The notes under the pieces were generated by a model, which saw nothing but the letters and a program-made list of their open reading frames with translations, was not told where the DNA came from and did no database searches. Shown here piece by piece: positions 7,644-16,447 of a stretch of 57,531 bases of DNA (position 1 is the stretch's first letter; the number at the start of each line of letters is the position of its first letter). This DNA comes from Polyangiaceae bacterium. GTDB taxonomy: Bacteria > Myxococcota_A > Polyangia > Polyangiales > Polyangiaceae. A program made the position numbers and the translations under genes. Location: assembly GCA_016933275.1 (NCBI GenBank), contig JAFGBI010000183.1, forward strand, positions 1 to 57,531. The letters run 5' to 3'.

Positions 7644-10094
7644 TCATTCGGTGCCACAGAGTAGCTCGTACGCGCGCGCAGCCGAGCTTCCCCTGGCGAT
7701 GAGGCGTTGGGCACGTCTTCGTTCTTGCTCGATCGCCGCCGCCAGATCTCCTGGGTCACCTACGCCGTCGAGCCGCCGCCCGTTGACGTAGAGGGTCGGG
7801 ATGGCGCGCACACCCACACGTCGCACCGCAGCGATGCGCTCCTCGATCGCGCGGGTGTGGTGATCACCCCGGGCTGCAGTAAGGAGAGCTTCGCCATCGT
7901 ATCCAAGCGCGTCGGCCGCTGCGCGCAGGGCACCGTCGTCGAGGGGGCCGTTCGCCGCCCGCAGATTGGCAGCCAAGCGGAAGAACGCCTCGGCGCCGTG
8001 CGCTGCCTGAACCGCATGGGCAAACGTCGCCGCCATCCGTGCGTGGGGATGCTGGGTGAGTGGGAAGTCGAGGAACACGTGGCGGAGATCAGCGTGATCC
8101 CGGACGAGCCGGTCGAGCGCGGGCGCTACCTTGGCGCAGAGCGCGCACTCGAAGTCACCGATCTCGACCACGGTCACGAGGGGCTGTTCGGCGCCACGCC
8201 ACGGGGCGCCGGCGATCGACGGGCAGCGGGCGAGCTCGACGTCCCGCCCGAGTCGAACCAGGTTGAACGCTGCCCGCTCTGGGTAGACCTCCGCCGACGG
8301 AAGCCCGTCGGCCACGCGCACAGCCCCCTTCCGCTGCTCCTCACGCAGCAGGGCCTCGAACCGCGCGACCGGCAGCTCGCCTGGGACACGACGGCCGTTG
8401 ACGAAGAGTGTCGGCACGGTCCGTACCGCGAACAGCACGGCGAGGGAGCGGTCGCGTTCGACCTGCGCCTGCGGTTCGGGGGCATGGAGCCACCGCTCGA
8501 CCGCAGATTCCTCGGCGCCCACCGTCGCAGCCGCGGCGAGGAGGGCGTCCTGCGTGCCCAACCCACCGACCCGGGCAGCCGCCGCCAGGAATCGCCAGTA
8601 GGGCGCGTCTCCGCGCTCGTGCCGGATGCCGACGGCGACGCGGGCCGCCCGCGCCCCCACCGTATCCTGGGGATTGTGGCGGTAGACGAGACGGACGTCG
8701 GTGAGCTTCGCGGCGAGCCGCTGGAGCAGCTCGAGGCCAAGGGGAGTAGGCGGCGCCGAGGGATCGGCGAAGACCACGACGGTCACCAGAGCCTCTGCGT
8801 TGCCGAGGGCTGGCGACGTCGGGTCGATGGGCATCACGGCGGTCGTGTGCATACCTGGCAGCGCGGAAGGTGAGGTCGGAACGAGGAGGTCGCCAAGCGC
8901 TAGCGGAGCGGCCGCTCCTGCCCCCGCCACCGAGACCGTGGGCGTAGGTGGCGCGAGCTCCACCTCGTTCCCGCTCGCTGCTGGCGGCACCAACGTGGAC
9001 TCGACGGGGCTTCCGCTGCTCGACGCCGCGAGACTCGGCGGCGTTCGCGGGCCGTCCCAGCGGTTGGCCACGAACGCCCCCAGGGGCGCCGCCAGCATGA
9101 GGACGACGCCGAACGTGACCGTGAGTGCGACCGCCGGGTGATGCCCTCGGGTCTTCACCTCGGCTGGCTCGCGCTCCCTGGGGCACGGCGGAGCACCCAC
9201 GGAGGTTGCCCAACGAACAGCCCTCCCTGGGTTGGTCGGCGCGGCAGGCGGAGCGGACAACCCCGGCCCGAGGGGACCCTCGACCTCGGGGGCGGATCTC
9301 CGTTCCGCGGGCGGCGATCCCCCGGGATCTTCGACTGTCGGGCTCGGTTCCTCGACGGCGACAAGATCATTTGACAACCCCTCCAGCGAGGTGACGGCTG
9401 GACGATCCACCCCCCGCTCCGCCGTCGCCATCGCGGACCATCGACCAATCTTCGCCGCAGCGGTCGTCCAGGCGGGGTCGGCAGACGGGTCACGCCAGAC
9501 AGTCGCCACCTCGCGCAGGAGGGCACCCAATGCGAAGACGTCACTCTCAGGACTGGGCGGCCGCTTGCCGAGCTCAGGTGCCCGAAGCGGCACGGCCAGG
9601 AGGGTGGTGGGTGGGTCAGCCGCGGCATCCACGAGCGCCGCCGTCCCGAAGCCCGCCACAGCGGGAGATCCCTCGCACAGGAACTCCGGACAGAGATGTC
9701 CATGCGCGATCCCCTGGTCGTGGAGGTGCTGGAGAGCAGCGGCGGCCCGTGACAGCATCGCCGCGAGCCGCGAGGGGGTGAGCGTCCGTGCTGCGAGCAG
9801 TTCGGCGAGGTTCGGACCCCCCGTGTCGAAAGTGAGAGTGGCCACGCCCACCCCCGACAAGAGGCGAGGCCGCGCCAGGTCCGTGGCCCCAAGGGCGAAG
9901 CGCGCAGACTCCTCGAGCCGGCACACCATTGCCGTGCGGTCTGTGGGCCCGAGCCAGAGGCGGACGAGGATTTCGCGCGCAGCCGGGTGGGGACGCTGCA
10001 CCTCGACCTGGCGAGCCGGTGAGATCCCCTCCCCCTTCGATGCGCTGGCAGCGTTCTCCGACGGCCTGAGCGGCGATGGTTCGATGCTCCCCAT
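7644..10094 (-). CDS. Pseudokinase - membrane segment - two DsbA-like domains
   Basis: 816 aa from ATG 10094; a TTG at 10196 would add 34 residues that look non-coding. Residues about 40-260 follow a Hanks kinase layout (LQHLHDQGIA before the catalytic loop, RAPEL near 171, DVFALG near 185), but key residues are gone. HRD is HGH (131-133), DFG is GFG (148-150), there is no Gly loop, and the VAIK-like lysine is replaced. A membrane segment lies near 315-340. Two thioredoxin-fold DsbA-like domains follow, at about 435-600 and 635-800. The first lacks CxxC (DPSAPPT in its place); the second has CALC near residue 650. Both keep the cis-proline region (TVPTLFVNGRR, AIPTLYVNGRR). The likely topology puts the pseudokinase in the cytoplasm and the thioredoxin domains in the periplasm. 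Its partner is unknown. Confidence 0.8.
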   Translation of the reverse strand: MGSIEPSPLRPSENAASASKGEGISPARQVEVQRPHPAAREILVRLWLGPTDRTAMVCRLEESARFALGATDLARPRLLSGVGVATLTFDTGGPNLAELLAARTLTPSRLAAMLSRAAAALQHLHDQGIAHGHLCPEFLCEGSPAVAGFGTAALVDAAADPPTTLLAVPLRAPELGKRPPSPESDVFALGALLREVATVWRDPSADPAWTTAAAKIGRWSAMATAERGVDRPAVTSLEGLSNDLVAVEEPSPTVEDPGGSPPAERRSAPEVEGPLGPGLSAPPAAPTNPGRAVRWATSVGAPPCPREREPAEVKTRGHHPAVALTVTFGVVLMLAAPLGAFVANRWDGPRTPPSLAASSSGSPVESTLVPPAASGNEVELAPPTPTVSVAGAGAAAPLALGDLLVPTSPSALPGMHTTAVMPIDPTSPALGNAEALVTVVVFADPSAPPTPLGLELLQRLAAKLTDVRLVYRHNPQDTVGARAARVAVGIRHERGDAPYWRFLAAAARVGGLGTQDALLAAAATVGAEESAVERWLHAPEPQAQVERDRSLAVLFAVRTVPTLFVNGRRVPGELPVARFEALLREEQRKGAVRVADGLPSAEVYPERAAFNLVRLGRDVELARCPSIAGAPWRGAEQPLVTVVEIGDFECALCAKVAPALDRLVRDHADLRHVFLDFPLTQHPHARMAATFAHAVQAAHGAEAFFRLAANLRAANGPLDDGALRAAADALGYDGEALLTAARGDHHTRAIEERIAAVRRVGVRAIPTLYVNGRRLDGVGDPGDLAAAIEQERRRAQRLIARGSSAARAYELLCGTE

Positions 10095-10255
10095 CAGGCC
10101 GAAACGGTAGCAGGGAGCTGTCACTTTGGCAGCCGTGGGCCCGCTTGCGACAGGTTGGCGCGGCATTCGCGCGTGCGGGCATGGGGCTTGCCACAATCAA
10201 CGGTTCGCGACGGTGATTGCACCGTGGCACGCTCTGTGCTGAAAGGAGCCTCCCG

Positions 10256-11617
10256 ATGGGCATCTCCCCCTACCGTACCCTCCCATTCGCCGGGGCCATG
10301 ACCGCGTTGTTGTCGCTCGCCGGGCCGGTCGGGGCGCAATCGCTCGATATCCCCGACCCCACGCCGATTCGACACGGGGCGACGAACCACACCCAGTCGA
10401 TGGAAAAGAAGTACTGGATCACCCATGCCGACTGCATGGCGGATAGCACCTTCGAGTTCGATGTCCGCATCCAGAGCGCCAATGGCTATAACCTAGAGGT
10501 CTGGGTCTCCCAGGAAGCGGACTGCTCGCAGGTCGACGAACGAACGAGTGGCAGCGCCAGCTGCTGGCGCGTCTACTCCGCGGACGCGCTCAACACCACC
10601 TACCCCATCGAGATCCGTGCGCAGGACATCGCCACCCGAGAGAACGGGGCGCACAAGGAGAATCGGGGGACGGAGGAGGACTGCGATCCGGGTGATCTCC
10701 CGAGTGGCGGCCGAAGCCTCAAGCTTTTCTTCATGCTCCTCAATGGCGAAGAGCTCGGAGGGACCGCGCGGACGTTCGACACCGGGCTCGACCTCAAGGG
10801 CCCCGGGGCGCCGGAAGATGTCACCGCCGGGGTCGCCGAGGACAAGCTCGCAGTGAGCTGGAAGATCACGGACACGGAGGATTGGAACGGGTACCGGATC
10901 TACTGCGTGTCGGCAGCGGACGCGGCCGCGGTCGCCGCCGGCGGCGTAGGCAATGCCGCGGAGACGGCGGATGCAGCGAGCGACACCACAGGCAGGGCCC
11001 GGGAGAAAGCGGCGGGATTCGCCGGGGCCGCCGGTGCTGCCGGTGCGAGCGCCGCTGGGATGGGCGGCGCAGCCACGGGCGGCGCAGCCACGGGCGGCGC
11101 AGCCACGGGCGGCGCAGCCACGGGCGGCGCAGCCACGGGTGGCGCAAACGGGACCGCAGGGAGTACTGGAACGGGTGGAACGACCGGAACCGGTGGGACC
11201 ACCGATGGCGGGGAAGGGGGGGCGGACAGCGAGTCCGGCGAGAGCAGCGATGTACCTGCAGCCTGCGATTTCGGTTTGCTCGTGCCCGGAGAGATCCCGG
11301 ACGCCGCCTTCGAATGCGGGAGTGGTGACGCTCGCCTCGACGAGGGGGGAATGGCCAGGGGTCTCAATGACGGCACCACCTACGCGGTGGCTGTCGCGGG
11401 CGTGGACCTGCTCGACAACCCTGGGCCCTTGTCCAACGTCGTCTGCGGGACCCCCCAGCCGGTGACCACCTTCTACGAAGCGTATCGGGAAGCGGGGGGC
11501 ACGGCCGGAGGCGGGTTCTGTTCCTTCTCTCTCTCGCGCGCGCCCGCATCCTTCGCGGCGCTTGCCATCGCCGCCGGCCTTCTCGGTGCGCGACGCCGGA
11601 GGCGACCTCGAGCATGA
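10256..11617 (+). CDS. FN3-type surface protein with MYXO-CTERM-like tail (MXAN_2561-like)
   Basis: 453 aa. ATG 10256 follows a clear GAAAGGAG site, and a signal peptide ends at VGAQ. The middle holds a fibronectin type III-like fold (PEDVTAGVAEDKLAVSWKI, NGYRIYC, later GLNDGTTYAVAVAGVD). It is split by about 130 residues of Gly/Ala/Thr-rich sequence, including five exact GGAAT repeats. The end is a sorting-signal architecture: GGGFCSFSL, a hydrophobic stretch (FAALAIAAGLLGA), then RRRRRPRA. That matches the Cys-hydrophobic-Arg layout of MYXO-CTERM proteins, which are cleaved and anchored. The next gene overlaps as ATGA. From memory this pair corresponds to the MXAN_2561 and MXAN_2562 families; that link is recall, not a search. 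Confidence 0.75.
   Translation: MGISPYRTLPFAGAMTALLSLAGPVGAQSLDIPDPTPIRHGATNHTQSMEKKYWITHADCMADSTFEFDVRIQSANGYNLEVWVSQEADCSQVDERTSGSASCWRVYSADALNTTYPIEIRAQDIATRENGAHKENRGTEEDCDPGDLPSGGRSLKLFFMLLNGEELGGTARTFDTGLDLKGPGAPEDVTAGVAEDKLAVSWKITDTEDWNGYRIYCVSAADAAAVAAGGVGNAAETADAASDTTGRAREKAAGFAGAAGAAGASAAGMGGAATGGAATGGAATGGAATGGAATGGANGTAGSTGTGGTTGTGGTTDGGEGGADSESGESSDVPAACDFGLLVPGEIPDAAFECGSGDARLDEGGMARGLNDGTTYAVAVAGVDLLDNPGPLSNVVCGTPQPVTTFYEAYREAGGTAGGGFCSFSLSRAPASFAALAIAAGLLGARRRRRPRA
11063..11152 (+). repeat. 15-bp tandem repeat coding for GGAAT
   Basis: The unit GGCGGCGCAGCCACG occurs five times exactly from 11063 to 11137, with a sixth decayed copy to 11152. It lies in frame inside the Gly-rich insertion of the FN3-type gene. 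Copy number is likely variable between strains. Confidence 0.9.
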
Positions 11618-12378
11618 GCCGAACCAGCAATACGGTCCTCGGGTCGATCATTGCGATCGCTCTGTGCATGGCCCAGCGAGCGCACGCTCAGGGCGTGGAC
11701 GAGTTTGGCCCTTATGGTGAACTGGAAAGGGGAAGGCAGCTTTCCTCACCGCAACGTTTCGCCTTCGAGTTTCGGGTCGGACCCTATCGCCCGAACGTGG
11801 ACGATGGCCTCGCAGCCAACCCGTACCGTGAAACCTTCGGCACGAAGCAGCGCTATCTCTTTGGGTTCGAGCTCGACTGGCAGGTGCTTCGCATTCCCTG
11901 GGTGGGCTCGTTCGGCCCCGGGGTCGGCGTGAACAGCTTCACGGCCAAGGCCAAGGCTCCGTTGGTGGGAAGCACGAGGCGCTCCGGGGAGGAGACCAAG
12001 CTCCGAATCCTGCCGGCATACCTGGTAGGGGTCCTCCGTATCGATGTTCTGGCACAAAAGACCGTCGTGCCACTCGCTGCCTATGGGAAGCTAGGGGTCG
12101 GTGCCGCACGGTGGTGGGCGAGCGGCGAGGACCACCTCGAGCGGGCCGACGGTGTCGTCGGCAAGGACACGTCGTACGGGCCGCATGGAGCGGTTGGGGC
12201 CATGTTCCTTCTTAACGCGCTCGATCGTGGCGGAGCGCTCGAAATGGACGCCATCACGGGGATCAACAACGCCTACCTGCTCGCGGAGTACCAGTTCAGC
12301 CGCCTCGATGGCTTCGGCGGCGATGACATGGACGTGGGCGACAACACCTGGCTCGTCGGGGTCGCGCTCGAGTTCTAG
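11614..12378 (+). CDS. Outer-membrane beta-barrel protein (MXAN_2562-like)
   Basis: 254 aa with a signal peptide cleaved after AHA or AQG near residue 26. The mature part has alternating beta-strand patterns (FAFEFRVGPYRPNVD, YLFGFELDWQVL, ending WLVGVALEF). The C-terminal Phe is typical of barrels recognised by BamA. It starts in the stop of the FN3/MYXO-CTERM gene (ATGA), so the two are probably made together as a surface pair. The function of the family is unknown. Confidence 0.75.
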   Translation: MSRTSNTVLGSIIAIALCMAQRAHAQGVDEFGPYGELERGRQLSSPQRFAFEFRVGPYRPNVDDGLAANPYRETFGTKQRYLFGFELDWQVLRIPWVGSFGPGVGVNSFTAKAKAPLVGSTRRSGEETKLRILPAYLVGVLRIDVLAQKTVVPLAAYGKLGVGAARWWASGEDHLERADGVVGKDTSYGPHGAVGAMFLLNALDRGGALEMDAITGINNAYLLAEYQFSRLDGFGGDDMDVGDNTWLVGVALEF

Positions 12379-12439
12379 AGCACCGATCAGCTTGGCAGGC
12401 GCGACGGCTGATGAGCCAACCGCTACGGTCGTCGCCGAG

Positions 12440-13210
12440 TCACTTCGCACCCAGGAGCCGGGCGAGGTGCTTCCGCTCCCACTCGAGTGCGCGCGTGTAA
12501 TGGCGGAACTCCGCTTCGCGGCGAAGGAATTCCGCCGAATGCAGGATGACACGGCCCCGACGGAGCTCCCCCGGGAAGAGGTGGTGCAGAAGCTCGTGGA
12601 ACACCACGTAGGAGACGAAGTACCGTGGGACCCAATCCTGATCCAGCGCGGGGTGGATCCGGATCAGGCGTTCGGCGGCGCTGTAGCTGCCGAGCTTGAT
12701 CGCCGAACGCCGTCCTTGGCGCGGGCGCGAGCGGCGGCCCCAGGTGATCAACACGTCGGTCACACTGGAACCGAAGTAGCGATCGTTTACCCCGGCGAGG
12801 ATCTCGACGAGATCGTGGACGCGACCGCGGGTCCGGAGCGGGCCCTGGACCGTCCGGGAGGCGCGGATTCGGTGCCGATTGGCCTGGATGAACTCTCCGA
12901 GCCGCTGTGAGGCCTCACGGGCGTCCTCCCGGACGTAGCTGACGAGGGCGTCCAGGACCTCGTCAGGGGCACCCAGGAACATCATGTGCAGCCGAAGCCG
13001 CAGGGTCCCTCCTGCTTCGGCATAGGTCACCATCCGGCGCCGATTGTCGGTGATGGCAAGCTGGATCGGACGCGAGAAGGCTGCCGTGAAGCGCCGCTCG
13101 AGCGCCTGCCGCGCCCCCTCATGAACGAAGATCTGGGGACCATTGCTCGCAAAGGGAAGCGGAAACTGGGCCACTCGCGGGTCGGGGAGCCGAAGGGCCG
13201 CCGGCGCCAT
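12440..13210 (-). CDS. SprT-like zinc metallopeptidase
   Basis: 256 aa from ATG 13210; a longer frame to 13345 adds residues that do not look conserved. VVFHELLHHLFPGE at about 200-213 supplies the HExxH zinc and catalytic motif, followed by a basic C-terminal region (HSAEFLRREAEFRHYTRALEW) as in SprT-like/DUF45 peptidases. No signal peptide is seen, so it is probably cytoplasmic; the substrate is unknown. It converges on the barrel gene with a 61-bp gap. A possible promoter lies at 13317-13345. Confidence 0.75.
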   Translation of the reverse strand: MAPAALRLPDPRVAQFPLPFASNGPQIFVHEGARQALERRFTAAFSRPIQLAITDNRRRMVTYAEAGGTLRLRLHMMFLGAPDEVLDALVSYVREDAREASQRLGEFIQANRHRIRASRTVQGPLRTRGRVHDLVEILAGVNDRYFGSSVTDVLITWGRRSRPRQGRRSAIKLGSYSAAERLIRIHPALDQDWVPRYFVSYVVFHELLHHLFPGELRRGRVILHSAEFLRREAEFRHYTRALEWERKHLARLLGAK

Positions 13211-13316
13211 CCGAGGAAAGAGCGAGGACGACCGCACGGCTTTGCGCGGCCCAATTCGGCCGGAGGCGGGGATCCAGGAGCGGGTCGTCGAGGGGGGCAA
13301 GGAGTACCTACATCTC

Positions 13317-13345
13317 GGGTTATGGGACAGGGTAGGGAGCGTCAA
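13317..13345 (-). promoter_or_regulatory. Candidate promoter for the SprT-like gene
   Basis: On the minus strand TTGACG (13345-13340), a 17-bp spacer, then TAACCC (13322-13317). The -35 is good and the -10 weak. The region just upstream (13350-13386) is unusually AT-rich for this genome. Expected leader about 100 nt. Confidence 0.35.
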
Positions 13346-13656
13346 GCAGCGCCAATTTCTTCCTTTAACTTCATATACTTATGTTGCCTTCGCGAAGGTT
13401 TGGCTCAAGCCTTGCTAACCCCGCGAACGGGAAGGGAATACGGACCCCGACACGGGGGATTGGCCATTGGCAGGCCCCCCCTGAGCCGCGGTGGTCCCGA
13501 CCTTCTCCCCAGGTTCACCGAAGACTTCCCCAAGGCTTGTCCCGAGGTTGCCCACCGTCCTGGCCAGACCCATTCGGCGCGGACTCTGGCTCGAGCTGCC
13601 GGAGGCCCGGTCCCCATCGACCATCCGTAGGGACGGGCCGGGATCCGCGCTCGCGG
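13346..13656. other. Intergenic region between recA stop and SprT-like promoter
   Basis: About 310 bp with no convincing gene. It holds an AT-rich patch (13350-13386) and a perfect 12-bp palindrome CCTTCGCGAAGG at 13387-13398, possibly an operator upstream of the SprT-like promoter. Several plus-strand frames begin here and run antisense through recA; they look like GC-bias shadows. No tRNA was found. Confidence 0.5.
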
Positions 13657-14799
13657 TCAGGAGACGCGTGGCGCACCGCGTTTGGGGGTACCGTTGTTGG
13701 CGCCGCCGTGAGCTGGTGCTTTGGGGGCTTTGGCTGTTTCGTCCCCGCTGCTGGGCGCGGCAAACTCGCGGCGAACGATCCCGTGGTGCTCGAGGATGCG
13801 GCGCTCGAGCTTGGCCATCATCTCCGGGTTCTGATCGAGGAATGCACGCGCATTGTCGCGCCCCTGTCCGATCCGCTCCCCGTCGATCGAGTACCAGGCG
13901 CCGCTCTTCTGGACCAGGTTGAGATCGCTCGCCATGTCGATGACCTCACCCGACAGGCTGACGCCCCGGCCGTACAGGATGTCGAATTCCACCTCGCGGA
14001 ATGGCGCGGCAAGCTTGTTCTTGACGACCTTGACGCGAGTGCGGTTCCCCACGACCTGCATCTCCCCCTTGGCGGCCGCTACCCCGGTCCCCGCTTCCTT
14101 GATGGCGCCGACTCGCCTCACGTCCAGACGGACGGACGAGTAGAATTTGAGGGCCTGGCCTCCGGTCGTGGTCTCGGGACTGCCGAACATCACCCCGATC
14201 TTCATTCGGATCTGATTCGTGAAGAAGATCATGCACTGCGAACGGGAGACGGTCCCCGTGAGCTTGCGCAGCGCCTGACTCATCAGCCGCGCCTGCAGCC
14301 CCACGTGGGAGTCCCCCATGTCGCCCTCGATCTCCGCCTTGGGAACGAGCGCCGCCACCGAGTCGACCACGACCAGATCCACCGCCCCGGAACGCACCAG
14401 CATCTCAGCGATCTCGAGGGCCTGCTCGCCGAAATCGGGCTGGCTGATCAGAAGCTCGTCGGTCTTGATGCCAAGCTTCTTGGCGTAGGTCACATCGAGG
14501 GCGTGCTCGGCATCGATGAACGCAGCCACCCCGCCCTGGCGTTGGACGTTGGCGATGGCGTGAAGGGTGAGCGTCGTCTTTCCGCTCGACTCGGGACCGT
14601 AGATCTCCACAATCCTGCCGCGCGGATAGCCACCGATCCCGAGGGCGACGTCGAGCCCGAGCGAGCCCGTGGGAATGACGGGAACGTCGCCACCGATCGT
14701 CTCGCCTTCCTTCAGCCGCATGATCGCGCCGCGGCCAAACTCCTTCTCGACGCTGGCCAGCGCCAGCTCGAGTGCCTTGGTTCGCTCCTTCTGGTCCAT
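13657..14799 (-). CDS. recA: Recombinase RecA
   Basis: 380 aa, a full-length RecA. It forms ATP-dependent filaments on single-stranded DNA, drives homologous recombination and triggers LexA self-cleavage. Visible marks are [20 protein letters not shown] at the start, Walker A GPESSGKT at 68-75, [20 protein letters not shown], and QALRKLTG near the L2 region. There is no intein. ATG 14799 follows GGAG. The C-terminal about 25 residues are Ala/Lys/Gly-rich and variable. A strong promoter with a LexA-box-like spacer lies about 150 bp upstream. Confidence 0.97.
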   Translation of the reverse strand: MDQKERTKALELALASVEKEFGRGAIMRLKEGETIGGDVPVIPTGSLGLDVALGIGGYPRGRIVEIYGPESSGKTTLTLHAIANVQRQGGVAAFIDAEHALDVTYAKKLGIKTDELLISQPDFGEQALEIAEMLVRSGAVDLVVVDSVAALVPKAEIEGDMGDSHVGLQARLMSQALRKLTGTVSRSQCMIFFTNQIRMKIGVMFGSPETTTGGQALKFYSSVRLDVRRVGAIKEAGTGVAAAKGEMQVVGNRTRVKVVKNKLAAPFREVEFDILYGRGVSLSGEVIDMASDLNLVQKSGAWYSIDGERIGQGRDNARAFLDQNPEMMAKLERRILEHHGIVRREFAAPSSGDETAKAPKAPAHGGANNGTPKRGAPRVS

Positions 14800-14945
14800 T
14801 CGCTGTCGCTCCGGCGCTAGAGGTGGGGATGACGTAGCGCGCGCGCCAGGAGTCGAACAGCGACCACCGTCGTTGCCCAACGGGCCTGGTCGGTGACCCG
14901 AAGCGGCTCATGGCGCCGTGGCTGGCCACGCCGCGCGTGGGACCT

Positions 14946-14974
14946 TACGTACTGCGCGGTTGTTCAGATGTCAA
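14946..14974 (-). promoter_or_regulatory. recA promoter with LexA (SOS) box in the spacer
   Basis: On the minus strand a perfect -35 TTGACA (14974-14969), a spacer of exactly 17 bp, and -10 TACGTA (14951-14946). The spacer, read on the plus strand as CTGCGCGGTTGTTCAGA (14952-14968), matches about 14 of 17 positions of the Myxococcus LexA consensus CTRHAMRYBYGTTCAGS as I recall it. A repressor there would block the polymerase. The leader to the recA start is about 140 nt. Confidence 0.55.
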
Positions 14975-15089
14975 ATCCCGAGGCTCTCCGGTCGGAACTT
15001 GATGGACCGCACAGGCTGGTCGGTCGGGGCTTCGGGCGTCGGCCGAGTGGTGGGTGAAGAGGAACGACGGACCGACGCTCGCGAGAGAG

Positions 15090-16361
15090 TCAGCGGCGAC
15101 GGTCGGAGACACCCAACCCCTTGGCGACCGCGCTCGCCAGATCTGGTGCTGCGTCTCGGGTCGTGGGTGGCGAAGGCGAATTCGCCTCGAGCTCGCATCG
15201 ATGCTCGACAGGGGCGATGGGCGCACGGGGGGCCACGGCGGCGGATGCCGCCACCACGGGAGGGAGCTTAGGGGGGCTCGGTGCCGCGGTCGAGGACCAG
15301 CTGCCCAACCCGAGCCCGGCAAGGAGGCCGCAGACACCAGTGGCAGCCGCCACCAGAAGGACCCCTCGTCCCGCGGACGTCCGAACCGACACGATGGCGC
15401 GCGGGATCCCCCCACCCGCGGCGGCCTCCGCCCGCGATTGGAAGCGGTCAGTGACGCGTCGCCGAGGCGCCATGAGAGCCCGAGCCGCCGGGGCGGCAAT
15501 CCGTTGTCCGACCCGTTCCAGTCGCTGGGCAACCTCGACCGCAGAGGAGAACCGGTGCGCGACGTCCTTGACCAAGCACCCCTCCACGGTGTCTGCCAAG
15601 GCGCGGTCGAGCCCTGGCACCACCTCGGAGACGGGTATGTGGGGCCGTGAGAGAACTGCGAGCAGGGTGGCATTCTGGGTTCGCTCGTGGAACGGGAGCG
15701 TTCCGGTGAGCGATTGGTAGAGCAGGACCCCTAGTGACCAAACATCGGAGCGGGCGTCGACGTTCTCGGCGCCAGCGGCCTGCTCGGGACTCATGTAGGC
15801 GGGCGACCCAAGCAGGCTCCCGGTGAGGGTCACGGGGTGAAGGGCCGAGCTTGGCTCCGTGATCTTGCTCACGCCAAAGTCGAGGATCTTGGGGCGAGGT
15901 GGCCCGCCGTCGGAGGTCTTCACCAGGAACACGTTCGCGGTCGAGAGGTCCCGATGACAGATCCCGCACGCGTGTGCAGCAGCCAAGGCGCGCGCTACTT
16001 CCGCGAACATCGCGCAGGCCTCGACCGGAGACATCCGACGCTCCCGTGCCAGGCGCTCCGCGAGGCTCTCGCCGCGGAGTAGCTCCATGACGAGGTAGGG
16101 ACGGCCGTCGGGTGCCGTGGCGGCGTCGAAGACGCGGATGATCGCGGGATGATGGATGTGCGAGGTGGCTCGGGCCTCACGAACGAAGCGGAGCCGGGCC
16201 TCGGCGTTCCCCGCGAGGGAGTGGAGGAGGATCTTGATCGCCACCTCTCCATGCGTGCGCTCGTGGTGGGCTTCCCACACCTCGCCCATGCCACCCGCCC
16301 CCAGGCGCCGCACGAGTCGATACTTCTTGGAGAGGATGTACCCAGGCTCCACGGGCGCCAT
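15090..16361 (-). CDS. Membrane-anchored Ser/Thr protein kinase (Hanks type)
   Basis: 423 aa. The kinase domain spans residues 1-280: Gly loop GAGGMGEV (21-28), Lys43 in VAIK, HRDLSTANV (136-144), DFG at 161-163 and MSPEQAAG in the activation segment. The lysine usual after HRDL is a serine here, a variant also seen in myxobacterial HRDVSPQN kinases, so activity is still likely. A membrane segment lies near 330-350 (VLLVAAATGVCGLLAGLG). The Pro/Ala-rich tail after it contains one cysteine and would be outside the cytoplasmic membrane. The TPR gene lies just upstream on the same strand, with an 86-bp gap. Confidence 0.9.
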   Translation of the reverse strand: MAPVEPGYILSKKYRLVRRLGAGGMGEVWEAHHERTHGEVAIKILLHSLAGNAEARLRFVREARATSHIHHPAIIRVFDAATAPDGRPYLVMELLRGESLAERLARERRMSPVEACAMFAEVARALAAAHACGICHRDLSTANVFLVKTSDGGPPRPKILDFGVSKITEPSSALHPVTLTGSLLGSPAYMSPEQAAGAENVDARSDVWSLGVLLYQSLTGTLPFHERTQNATLLAVLSRPHIPVSEVVPGLDRALADTVEGCLVKDVAHRFSSAVEVAQRLERVGQRIAAPAARALMAPRRRVTDRFQSRAEAAAGGGIPRAIVSVRTSAGRGVLLVAAATGVCGLLAGLGLGSWSSTAAPSPPKLPPVVAASAAVAPRAPIAPVEHRCELEANSPSPPTTRDAAPDLASAVAKGLGVSDRRR

Positions 16362-16447
16362 GGTCCCCGAGAGCCATCGGTTCGGGCAAAGAAACGGGAA
16401 GTCGACCCCAGGTCAGATCCCCTGGCCGATCGACCGCCCGACCCCCC

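Noticed and set aside
12376..12385. Third occurrence of CTAGAGCACC, as in the 530-649 element
   Set aside because: Only 10 bp, single orientation, no partner repeat nearby; likely chance.
13381..14820. 479-aa plus-strand frame over recA
   Set aside because: Antisense to a certain recA; composition (Arg/His/Leu-rich, no domain) fits a GC-bias shadow.
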